A stretch of DNA of 19,135 bases, taken from CAZXFH01 sp964640055 (GTDB taxonomy: Bacteria > Fidelibacterota > UBA2242 > JAFGTP01). Both the position numbers and the translations under genes were made by a program. This document shows, piece after piece, positions 12,886 to 19,135 of the stretch (positions are counted from its first letter, which is position 1; each line of letters starts with the position of its first letter). Location: contig CAZXFH010000049.1 of assembly GCA_964640055.1 (NCBI GenBank), positions 1 through 19,135 on the forward strand, read 5' to 3'. Under the pieces are notes generated by a model that worked only from the letters and a program-made list of their open reading frames with translations, had not been told where the DNA came from and made no database searches.

Positions 12886-12914
12886 AACCTGCTTTGCTTT
12901 AAATTCCGCAGGTT
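12886..12914 (+). promoter_or_regulatory. 5' leader hairpin just before the M23 ribosome binding site
   Basis: A perfect 7-bp inverted repeat, AACCTGC and GCAGGTT, encloses 15 bases and ends three bases before the AAGGAG ribosome binding site (12918-12923). In the mRNA it would form a stem right beside the site. No T tract follows, so it is not a typical terminator. A translational control role is conjecture. Confidence 0.38.
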
Positions 12915-12931
12915 CAAAAGGAGTGTCGTTT

Positions 12932-15187
12932 TTGGATAGAATGAAATACTTCATCGGAGTAACAATTACCCTGGGGCTGATTTTCGTCCGTTTACCGGCG
13001 CAAGATTACCTGTGGCCCACCAACGCCAGTCGCTTACTGAGCGCCACTTTTGGTGAATACCGGGAAGGACATTTTCACTCCGGCATAGATATTAAATGCA
13101 ACCTAAAGAATGGTTATCCTGTATTTGCCATTGAGGACGGTTATATCTATCGTCTCTATACTTCGCCCTTTGGCTATGGTAAAGCCGTCTATCTGCAGCT
13201 GTCCGATGGTAATCTGGCGGTTTACGGACATTTGGACCAGTTTTCCCCGCGGTTGTGGAACTATGTGCGTGCCGAGCAGCTGCGTCATATGCGTTATGCC
13301 ACCGACCAGATTTTTTCCCCCGGCCAAATACCAGTGGAGAAAGGCGATACCCTGGGCTATACCGGCAGCACGGGTGTGCGCTATGCCCACCTGCATTTTG
13401 AGCTGCGTGATTCAGCCAACCAGCCGATCAACCCGTTGCTGTCTAATTATACGGTTACAGATTATACCATTCCGGTGGTCAAAGCCCTGGCAGTCGTGCC
13501 CCTAACGCGCGAAACACACATCAATGCCAGCCCTGAGATCCAGGTATTTCCGGCCCGGTACCGGGGTGAAAGAGAGTATTTGCTCAGTGAGCGGGTTATG
13601 CAAGTGCAAGGGACGGTAGGCCTGGAAATTCGTACCTATGACCGGGTGCATAAACTATGGAATAAATATGGCCCCTATGAAATTGAACTCTTGATAGATG
13701 GTGAGCGGCAGTTTCTAATCCGCTGCGACACCCTGAATTTCAATCAAAGCCATTTGATCCGTATCGATCGGGACCAGCAGCTCATGCAAGCCGAGCAGGG
13801 ACGCTTTATCCGCTTGTGGCGCTATTCAGCCACCCATGAGCATCCCTTTTACCAAGGGAATCATGACGGAAGGTTGAGCCTGGCCCCCGGCTATCATCAG
13901 GGAACCATCCGGATCTGTGATTTCAACCAGAACTGTGCCACCCTGAATTTTCAGCTCTTTTACGGTCCGGATACCAGACCGGTGATCCAGGCGGTGCGCT
14001 CCTTAAACCATCAGCAATACCGGGTCACTTTAAAACGGGACTCACTTTTTCTTTATAACCGCCTCCGGGCGAACTGGCTGAACCGCAATGGTCATTTAAT
14101 CGAAAGCCCGCAACTTCTTGAATTTGGGAAAACTGACAGCAGTTATGCATTTACCGTCAATCGGGAAGATGTACGCTCGGTCATCTTGGAAATTACCGGA
14201 AAGCCGGTATACAAAGCCACGGAATTGAAAGCATTCTATCACCGGCCATCTCCACCGGCTGTAAAACCGCTGGAGATTGAAACCCGCTTTATCCATAATC
14301 CCAAGACCTTTCTGGGCAAGCTGCATTTTAACCGTGCGGTACCGCAGGCGCCCCAACTGTTTCTGCGGCACTCTCAGGGAATTAAAGCGGTGCCGCTCAG
14401 CACGGAAAACGCCTTAACCTATGTCACTGCACCGGTACCATTATCGTGGTGGCAGCAGGGGTCGGCACTGGAGCTGCGGCTTAAGGACACCCATGAGCTG
14501 TTGTTCCAAAGGGAACTGAATTTCACGCTGATTGACAGCGTCCATAACACGATTATCAGGTCACCTGATTCCCTGGTGTCTGTTCGGTTCCCCGCGAACA
14601 CTGTTTATGACAGTCTGTTGGTGGAACTGCGCGATTTCCCGGGGGCCGCTTTAGAGCAGGGGGCCGCCATATCAAAAGCCTATCAGCTTTTCCCTGCGTC
14701 ACAGCCCCTGGCCGGGAATGTACACCTGCAGATCAATTATCCCCCTTATCTGGAAAACATCGATCAGGTCAGTATTTATCATTGGGATAAAAACCGCTGG
14801 AAGTATGTAGAGGCCTTCCCCCAATTGAATCAAAATACCTTTCTGGCCGAGATTGACGAAGCCGGAAAGTATCAGCTGCTGCGGGATCGCGAACCGCCGG
14901 TGATTACCGAAGTCTTTCCGGGGGATGGCGGTCGCTTCAATGCGGCAACGGTTACCCTGTTGAAGGCCAGTGTGAAAGACGAACTATCCGGTATCAAAGA
15001 TGACACCGCCGTTTTGGTAATGCTCGATGAGCAGACCTTGATTGCCGAATATCACCCGGTCAAAGATTATGTTCGCTATCGCTTGCCATACCGGTTGCAG
15101 GCCGGCGAGCATCGCCTGAGTATCACAGTGACCGATCGGGCCAATAATCATAGAACCCATACCAGCAGGTTTCAAATTATACCCTAG
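12932..15187 (+). CDS. large secreted M23 family metallopeptidase with Ig-like C-terminus
   Basis: The product is a 751-aa exported protein. A signal peptide ends near LPAQD (21-25). The M23 (LytM/lysostaphin-type) zinc endopeptidase domain follows: HFHSGIDIK supplies ligands His49 and Asp53, VYGHLDQF is the central strand, GYTGSTG precedes it, and HLHFELRD supplies His153 and ligand His155. All expected M23 residues are present, so it should be active on peptidoglycan cross-bridges. The remaining ~560 residues are beta-rich with no family I recognise, ending in an Ig-like domain (~650-751, REPPVITEVFPGDGG ... ITVTDRANNH). I choose TTG 12932 as start: AAGGAG (12918-12923) is eight bases upstream. 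The GTG at 12923 overlaps that ribosome site, and the ATG at 12941 is 17 bases away. cdd follows after 55 bp. Confidence 0.88.
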   Translation: MDRMKYFIGVTITLGLIFVRLPAQDYLWPTNASRLLSATFGEYREGHFHSGIDIKCNLKNGYPVFAIEDGYIYRLYTSPFGYGKAVYLQLSDGNLAVYGHLDQFSPRLWNYVRAEQLRHMRYATDQIFSPGQIPVEKGDTLGYTGSTGVRYAHLHFELRDSANQPINPLLSNYTVTDYTIPVVKALAVVPLTRETHINASPEIQVFPARYRGEREYLLSERVMQVQGTVGLEIRTYDRVHKLWNKYGPYEIELLIDGERQFLIRCDTLNFNQSHLIRIDRDQQLMQAEQGRFIRLWRYSATHEHPFYQGNHDGRLSLAPGYHQGTIRICDFNQNCATLNFQLFYGPDTRPVIQAVRSLNHQQYRVTLKRDSLFLYNRLRANWLNRNGHLIESPQLLEFGKTDSSYAFTVNREDVRSVILEITGKPVYKATELKAFYHRPSPPAVKPLEIETRFIHNPKTFLGKLHFNRAVPQAPQLFLRHSQGIKAVPLSTENALTYVTAPVPLSWWQQGSALELRLKDTHELLFQRELNFTLIDSVHNTIIRSPDSLVSVRFPANTVYDSLLVELRDFPGAALEQGAAISKAYQLFPASQPLAGNVHLQINYPPYLENIDQVSIYHWDKNRWKYVEAFPQLNQNTFLAEIDEAGKYQLLRDREPPVITEVFPGDGGRFNAATVTLLKASVKDELSGIKDDTAVLVMLDEQTLIAEYHPVKDYVRYRLPYRLQAGEHRLSITVTDRANNHRTHTSRFQIIP

Positions 15188-15242
15188 GCGGTTTAAGAGT
15201 GGCAATTGTAACGGTCCTTTGTTAAAATTAAGGGAATGAACA

Positions 15243-15644
15243 ATGACTGATAAGCAATTAACAGAGCTAAAGCAAGCGGCCCGCGAGGCGGCAAAACAGG
15301 CCCGTGCGCCTTATTCCCGTTACCCGGTGGGGGCAGCTCTCTTAACCAAAACAGGCGAAATGTTTTACGGCTGTAATATGGAATCCAGTTCCTACGGCCT
15401 GTCCGTTTGTGCTGAACGCAATGCGATTGCCAATGCTTTGGTCCACGGAGCGCGTGAGTTTCAGGCTCTGGCCATCTATTCTAAAAACGCCGCGCCCCCT
15501 TGCGGTGCCTGCCGTCAGGTTATCTGGGACATCTGTGGTGATATCCCGGTTTTTCTTTTTGATATCCAGGGCCATCAGGAAAAACGAATGGCCTCAAAAT
15601 TACTACCCGATCCTTTTGATCATCATAATTTGGAGGAAAGATAA
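15243..15644 (+). CDS. cdd: cytidine deaminase
   Basis: This is a 133-aa homotetramer-type cytidine deaminase (EC 3.5.4.5) that converts cytidine and deoxycytidine to uridine and deoxyuridine. The zinc site is complete: SVCAERNA with Cys56 and the proton-shuttling Glu58, and PPCGACRQ with Cys87 and Cys90. PYSRYPVGAALL (23-34) and GCNMESSSYGLSVCAER are further family marks. AAGGGA (15230-15235) lies seven bases before the ATG. A four-codon out-of-frame reading (ATG at 15236) overlaps the start and is probably chance. The uridine kinase gene begins eight bases after the stop codon, and its ribosome binding sequence lies within the last codons of cdd. Confidence 0.96.
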   Translation: MTDKQLTELKQAAREAAKQARAPYSRYPVGAALLTKTGEMFYGCNMESSSYGLSVCAERNAIANALVHGAREFQALAIYSKNAAPPCGACRQVIWDICGDIPVFLFDIQGHQEKRMASKLLPDPFDHHNLEER

Positions 15645-15651
15645 AAAGAGT

Positions 15652-16284
15652 ATGAAAAGTTCTATTCTGATCGGTGTGGCCGGAGGTACCGGCTCGGGCA
15701 AAACTTCAATGGCCCGTAATATTGTAAGTAATTTCAATCCAGAGCAGGTGGTAATCATTGAACAGGATTCCTATTATCACGATTTAAGTCAGATTCCCCT
15801 GGATATGCGTCATCACCGTAATTTCGATCATCCCGACGCCTATGATTTTGAGCTCCTGATAAAACAGATCCGAAAACTACTGGATGGCGGAACGGTGGAA
15901 ATTCCCATTTACGATTATAAGACCCATACCCGCAGTGACAAAACCTATCGGGTGAACGGTCATAAGATCATTGTGCTGGAAGGCATCATGGTGCTGTTCA
16001 ATCCGGAGCTGCGCGATATGATGGATATCAAGGTCTATATTCAGACCGCTACGGATATCCGCTTTATCCGCCGGCTTTCCCGCGATATCCGTTACCGGGG
16101 TCGCTCGGTGCAAGCGGTGATTGATCAATACCTGGACACCGTCCGTCCCATGCATCAGCAATTCGTCGAGCCGACTAAAAAATATGCCGATATTATCATT
16201 CCCGAAGGGGGTAAAAATTCGGTGGTTATCGATTTGTTTGCCACCAAAGTCACCTCTTTGCTGGAAGAACTGCGTAAAGAATAA
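15652..16284 (+). CDS. udk: uridine kinase
   Basis: This 210-aa enzyme phosphorylates uridine and cytidine to UMP and CMP (EC 2.7.1.48). Visible marks are the P-loop GVAGGTGSGKTS (8-19), QDSYYHD (38-44), NFDHPDAYD (57-65), IYDYKTHTR (86-94), the Walker-B-like IIVLEGIMV and the lid RRLSRDIRYRGRS (140-152). Length matches the family. The reading frame is open upstream to 15409, but that stretch lies in cdd and has no family match, so I start at 15652, where MKSSILIGVAGG is the typical beginning. GGAGG (15632-15636) lies 15 bases upstream, rather far, and AAAGAG nearer the start may also contribute. Placed between cdd and tdk, it takes up the uridine that cytidine deaminase produces. Confidence 0.96.
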   Translation: MKSSILIGVAGGTGSGKTSMARNIVSNFNPEQVVIIEQDSYYHDLSQIPLDMRHHRNFDHPDAYDFELLIKQIRKLLDGGTVEIPIYDYKTHTRSDKTYRVNGHKIIVLEGIMVLFNPELRDMMDIKVYIQTATDIRFIRRLSRDIRYRGRSVQAVIDQYLDTVRPMHQQFVEPTKKYADIIIPEGGKNSVVIDLFATKVTSLLEELRKE

Positions 16285-16324
16285 ATATTAAAACCGAATA
16301 ACCCCAAAGCAAGGATATTTTGAC

Positions 16325-16927
16325 ATGCGTAATCCCTTTCGCGGAATTCCCATGGGTATACAGGAAGTCATTGCCTCCACAGGTCAGCCCTGCGGATGGA
16401 TTGAGGTCATTTGCGGTAGTATGTTCTCCGGGAAGACCGAGGAATTGATCCGACGGCTGCGACGAGCCCAGATCGCCAATCAAAAGGTGGCCATTATTAA
16501 GCCCCGGATCGATAGTCGCTACAGCAATGAACATATCGTTTCCCATAATAAACAGCGTATCCGTTCCGTATCGGTAGCCCGTTCCGAGGAGATCCTGAGT
16601 CTGGCCAAAGAGAGTCAGGTCTTGGGCATTGATGAAGCCCAGTTTCTGGATAATGAACTGGTCCGCGTCTGTAAACAACTGGCCGGGGCCGGAAAACGGG
16701 TGATCGTGGCCGGACTGGATAAGGATTACCGGGGCGAACCCTTTGAGCCGATCCCCCAACTACTGGCTGAAGCAGAATATATTACCAAAACTCTGGCTAT
16801 TTGCATCAAGTGTGGTAATCCGGCCAATTATACCCAGCGGATCACCGAATCCCAGGAACGCGTAGTGCTGGGTGCCACCGAGGTCTATGAAGCCCGCTGC
16901 CGGGCCTGCTTTGAACCGCCGGAATAA
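16325..16927 (+). CDS. tdk: thymidine kinase (type II, zinc-binding)
   Basis: This 200-aa enzyme phosphorylates thymidine and deoxyuridine (EC 2.7.1.21). It has the P-loop CGSMFSGKTEELIRRLRR (30-47), IDEAQFLD (102-109) with the catalytic base Glu104, GLDKDYRGEPF (130-140) as lid and substrate loop, and a structural zinc site of Cys160, Cys163, Cys192 and Cys195 (CIKCG, CRACF). A ~20-residue N-terminal lead (MRNPFRGIPMG...) is longer than in many homologues. AAGGAT (16311-16316), eight bases before ATG 16325, supports this start, while the internal ATG at codon 10 has no comparable site. It is the third pyrimidine-salvage gene in a row, 40 bp after udk, and ends the run, with a terminator-like hairpin after it. 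Confidence 0.95.
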   Translation: MRNPFRGIPMGIQEVIASTGQPCGWIEVICGSMFSGKTEELIRRLRRAQIANQKVAIIKPRIDSRYSNEHIVSHNKQRIRSVSVARSEEILSLAKESQVLGIDEAQFLDNELVRVCKQLAGAGKRVIVAGLDKDYRGEPFEPIPQLLAEAEYITKTLAICIKCGNPANYTQRITESQERVVLGATEVYEARCRACFEPPE

Positions 16928-16939
16928 AGGGTCTCCCTT

Positions 16940-16969
16940 GGCGATACCTTCGCCGAAATCTTTTGATTT
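16940..16969 (+). terminator. intrinsic terminator candidate after tdk
   Basis: GGCGA/TCGCC (16940-16944 and 16950-16954) with a 5-base loop, extendable by a T-G and a T-A pair, is followed by an AT-rich stretch with TCTTTT and GATTT. It stands 13 bases after the tdk stop codon. Confidence 0.4.
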
Positions 16970-16989
16970 ACTAATAATCTTTTTATAGT
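16963..16989 (+). promoter_or_regulatory. weak promoter candidate for the metallophosphoesterase gene
   Basis: TTGATT (16963-16968) and TATAGT (16984-16989) are separated by 15 bases, shorter than ideal. The -10 matches five of six positions. It lies about 58 bases before the ATG at 17047, right after the tdk terminator candidate. Confidence 0.27.
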
Positions 16990-17046
16990 TTAAGTAACAG
17001 TGCAGGATTTATCTCCAGATCGTATTCCTAGGGAAATGGACCGTTC

Positions 17047-17772
17047 ATGAGACTGGCTGTCATAGCGGATATCCATGCTAATTATACTGCTTTGCAGGCG
17101 GTGCTGGCGGATATTGACCAGCAAGGGGTGGACGAGATCATCAATCTGGGGGACTTTATTGATTACGGACCCCGCCCGGAAGATGTAACCCGGCGGTTGA
17201 TCGAACGCAATATTCCCTCCATTATCGGGAATCATGAAGCGGCGGTAATCGATCCCCGGGTACAGGAGTCATTTGCCGCTCACGCCTATCAATCTTTTCA
17301 AATAACCCGCCAAATGCTGTCAGAACAAACTGTAGCCTATATAAAAAGTTTACCGCGGGTCATAATCAAACACCAACTACGCTTTGTCCACGGCGTACCC
17401 CCGGATTCAGTGCACGATTATATTATCTATCAAAGCAAACATAAATTATATTATATTTTTCAATCCCTGGCGGAGCCGCTGGCCTTTGTCGGTCACACCC
17501 ATGTACTAACTCTGTTTAGCTGGGATGGCGAGCAAGCGGTAGCCAGCCAATTGCCCCAAGGTGAAACAGCCCTGGAAAAGGGTTATAAGTACATTATCAA
17601 TGTCGGCAGTGTGGGTCAACCCCGGGAACATAACAAACAGGCTAAATATGTGATCTATGATTCCCGAAAACAGCGCTTGGACGTACGCTTCATCGATTAT
17701 GATACGGCGCGGACCGCTGCGGAAATTCGCCAAGCCGGATTGCCGGAGTATAATGCCCGGCGTTTATTTTAG
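17047..17772 (+). CDS. calcineurin-like metallophosphoesterase (YfcE/Pph-like)
   Basis: This 241-aa cytoplasmic protein belongs to the calcineurin-like metallophosphoesterase superfamily, near the small YfcE/prokaryotic phosphodiesterase group. The dimetal-binding residues are all present: AVIADIHAN (Asp8, His10), NLGDFIDYGP (Asp36), IGNHEAAV (Asn62, His63), RFVHGVPPD (His115) and FVGHTHVL (His150, His152). A conserved INVGSVGQPR segment follows, as in homologues. The natural substrate cannot be told from sequence: phosphodiesters, protein phosphates or nucleotides are all possible. A convincing ribosome binding site is not visible, since ATGGACC just upstream is weak. The GGT-family gene starts 44 bp after its stop and has its own strong site. 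Confidence 0.9.
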   Translation: MRLAVIADIHANYTALQAVLADIDQQGVDEIINLGDFIDYGPRPEDVTRRLIERNIPSIIGNHEAAVIDPRVQESFAAHAYQSFQITRQMLSEQTVAYIKSLPRVIIKHQLRFVHGVPPDSVHDYIIYQSKHKLYYIFQSLAEPLAFVGHTHVLTLFSWDGEQAVASQLPQGETALEKGYKYIINVGSVGQPREHNKQAKYVIYDSRKQRLDVRFIDYDTARTAAEIRQAGLPEYNARRLF

Positions 17773-17816
17773 CTTTCAGGCGAATTAAATTTTTCTTGAA
17801 ATACTGAGGAGATAGC

Positions 17817-19135
17817 ATGAAAGGGATCATACCAGTTTTATTTTTTCTGGGAGTGAGTATGCTCCGGGCTCAGGATCGCTCCGTTGGGAAAGCCTTTGTG
17901 ACCCGCTCAGAAGTCATGGGCTGTAAGGGTATGGCAGCGACCAGTCATCCCCTGGCCTCGCAGGTCGCTATCGATATTCTCCAGCAAGGGGGTCATGCCG
18001 TTGATGCGGCCATAGCCGCCAATGCCATGTTAGGGCTGGTGGAGCCGATGAGTTGCGGGATCGGTGGCGATCTGTTTGCCCTTGTCTGGGACGCCCAAAG
18101 TGAAAAATTATACGGGTTGAATGCCAGCGGTCGTTCTGCGGCGGGATTAAGTCTGGCAGATTTAAAAGCCAAGGGTCTGGAGGAGGTCCCGGTGCGGGGT
18201 CCGCTGCCGGTGACCGTGCCCGGCTGCGTGGACGGCTGGTATGAGCTCCATCAACGCTTTGGCCAGCTACCCATGGCAAAAATATTAGCACCGACCATAA
18301 CTTATGCCCGGGAGGGGTTTCCTGTCACCGAGATCATCGCCCATGCCTGGCAGCGCAGCGCCTCTTATTTAGATCAATATGTCAATTTTCGTAGAACCTA
18401 TCTGCCGGGCGGTAAGGCTCCCGTCCGCGGAGAGATATTTCGCAATCCGGATCTGGGCGCCACACTGGCGCAAATCGCTGAAGCAGGCCGCCAGGCGTTC
18501 TATGAAGGTCAGATTGCGATAAAAATATCAACTTATTTAAAAGAAAAAGGCGGCTATCTAACCCGGCAGGATCTGCGTAAGCATCAATCGACCTGGGTGG
18601 AACCGCTCTCCACAAATTACCGCGGCTATGATATCTGGGAATTACCGCCCAATGGTCAGGGGATCGCTGTATTACAAATCCTTAATATTCTGGAGCAATA
18701 TGATATTGCCGCCATGGGGTTTGGTAGTGCCGACTATCTGCACCATTTGATCGAAGCCAAGAAGATTGTCTATGAAGATCGCGCCTGCTTTTATGCCGAT
18801 CCCGCTTTTAATCAGCTGCCGGTAACCACGCTGATATCCAAAGACTATGCCCGCCAACGCAGCCAGCTGCTGGACCCCCGGAAGGCGGCCGACAGTTATC
18901 CGGCGGGTCGCCTTAAAGCCGGCGATACGGTCTATTTAACCGTGGCGGACAAGCAGGGCAATATGGTCTCCCTGATCCAAAGTATCTACTGGGGATTTGG
19001 ATCCGGCCTGGTGCCCGACGGTCTGGGATTTGCCTTGCAGAACCGGGGCGCACTGTTCAGCCTGGATCCGGAGCACTACAACTGTTATGCCCCCGGGAAA
19101 CGGCCTTTTCATACGATCATCCCCGCGTTTATCAC
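17817..19135 (+). CDS. gamma-glutamyltransferase family protein, 3' end cut by window edge
   Basis: The frame stays open to the window edge, giving the first ~439 residues. GAGGAG lies five bases before ATG 17817. A signal peptide ends near LRAQD (~16-20), so the protein is periplasmic or exported. It is an N-terminal-nucleophile hydrolase of the gamma-glutamyltransferase family: ATSHPLASQVAIDIL, GGHAVDAAIAANAMLGLVEPMSCGIGGD and NASGRSAAG, where Arg106 fits the position that binds the gamma-glutamyl carboxylate. The self-cleavage and catalytic Thr should be Thr371 in AGDTVYLTVAD, followed by SIYWGFGSG and FALQNRG. Likely roles are glutathione or gamma-glutamyl peptide breakdown. Residues after the catalytic Thr read V-Y where E. 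coli Ggt has T-H, so it may belong to a GGT-like subgroup with a different substrate. The last ~100 residues are missing here. Confidence 0.9.
   Translation, partial: MKGIIPVLFFLGVSMLRAQDRSVGKAFVTRSEVMGCKGMAATSHPLASQVAIDILQQGGHAVDAAIAANAMLGLVEPMSCGIGGDLFALVWDAQSEKLYGLNASGRSAAGLSLADLKAKGLEEVPVRGPLPVTVPGCVDGWYELHQRFGQLPMAKILAPTITYAREGFPVTEIIAHAWQRSASYLDQYVNFRRTYLPGGKAPVRGEIFRNPDLGATLAQIAEAGRQAFYEGQIAIKISTYLKEKGGYLTRQDLRKHQSTWVEPLSTNYRGYDIWELPPNGQGIAVLQILNILEQYDIAAMGFGSADYLHHLIEAKKIVYEDRACFYADPAFNQLPVTTLISKDYARQRSQLLDPRKAADSYPAGRLKAGDTVYLTVADKQGNMVSLIQSIYWGFGSGLVPDGLGFALQNRGALFSLDPEHYNCYAPGKRPFHTIIPAFI

Noticed and set aside
12923..12931. GTG start for the M23 gene
   Set aside because: The GTG overlaps the AAGGAG ribosome site itself, so TTG 12932 is better spaced.
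15409..15651. 81-residue upstream extension of uridine kinase
   Set aside because: It is an out-of-frame reading of cdd, and uridine kinases start close to the P-loop as at 15652.

Overview
The window looks like chromosomal DNA from a Gram-negative member of the FCB assemblage. A Calditrichota, KSB1 or Neomarinimicrobiota-like lineage fits best, but this is inference and not proven. The grounds are a secreted protein with a C-terminal 'GYPNPFN' sorting module of the type IX secretion / FlgD-like kind, several lipoprotein signals, a DUF1460 amidase-like lipoprotein, mid-range GC and REP-like palindrome clusters. Recognisable sigma70-like promoters precede some units.

Layout. (1) 1-1991, minus strand: the 5' part of a tRNA-Thr(CGT) with its own promoter-like sequence, and a two-gene unit in which a YggS/PLPBP protein overlaps a BioD-like/DRTGG P-loop protein by 4 bp. 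(2) 1992-4486: a repeat-rich island. Two ~425-bp direct repeats, each an array of short perfect hairpins ending in a 44-bp palindromic module, bracket one gene for a TM1410/GH114-type lipoprotein. A third copy of the 44-bp module lies to the left. (3) 4487-8345: a 958-aa secreted multidomain protein with an NlpC/P60-like core, followed by a DUF1460 lipoprotein. (4) 8476-11819: after a terminator-like hairpin and a good promoter candidate comes a tight run of divergent PAP2 membrane protein, glgC, an unrecognised 270-aa protein and pcm, with 4-bp ATGA overlaps at two junctions. (5) 11903-12736: a soluble diguanylate cyclase with an intact inhibitory site. (6) 12932-16927: a large secreted M23 metallopeptidase, then three pyrimidine-salvage genes (cdd, udk, tdk). 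(7) 17047-19135: a metallophosphoesterase and the first ~439 codons of a gamma-glutamyltransferase-family protein cut by the right edge.

How the genes fit together. Much of the window has a cell-envelope theme: GH114-like glycan hydrolase, two papain-like-fold cell-wall hydrolase relatives, PAP2, M23 and GGT. This is mixed with ordinary housekeeping: PLP homeostasis, glycogen precursor synthesis, protein repair, c-di-GMP signalling and pyrimidine salvage. I see no phage, CRISPR, toxin-antitoxin or defence genes. The least explained part is the hairpin-array direct repeat that brackets the GH114-type gene, together with the unknown gene coupled to pcm.
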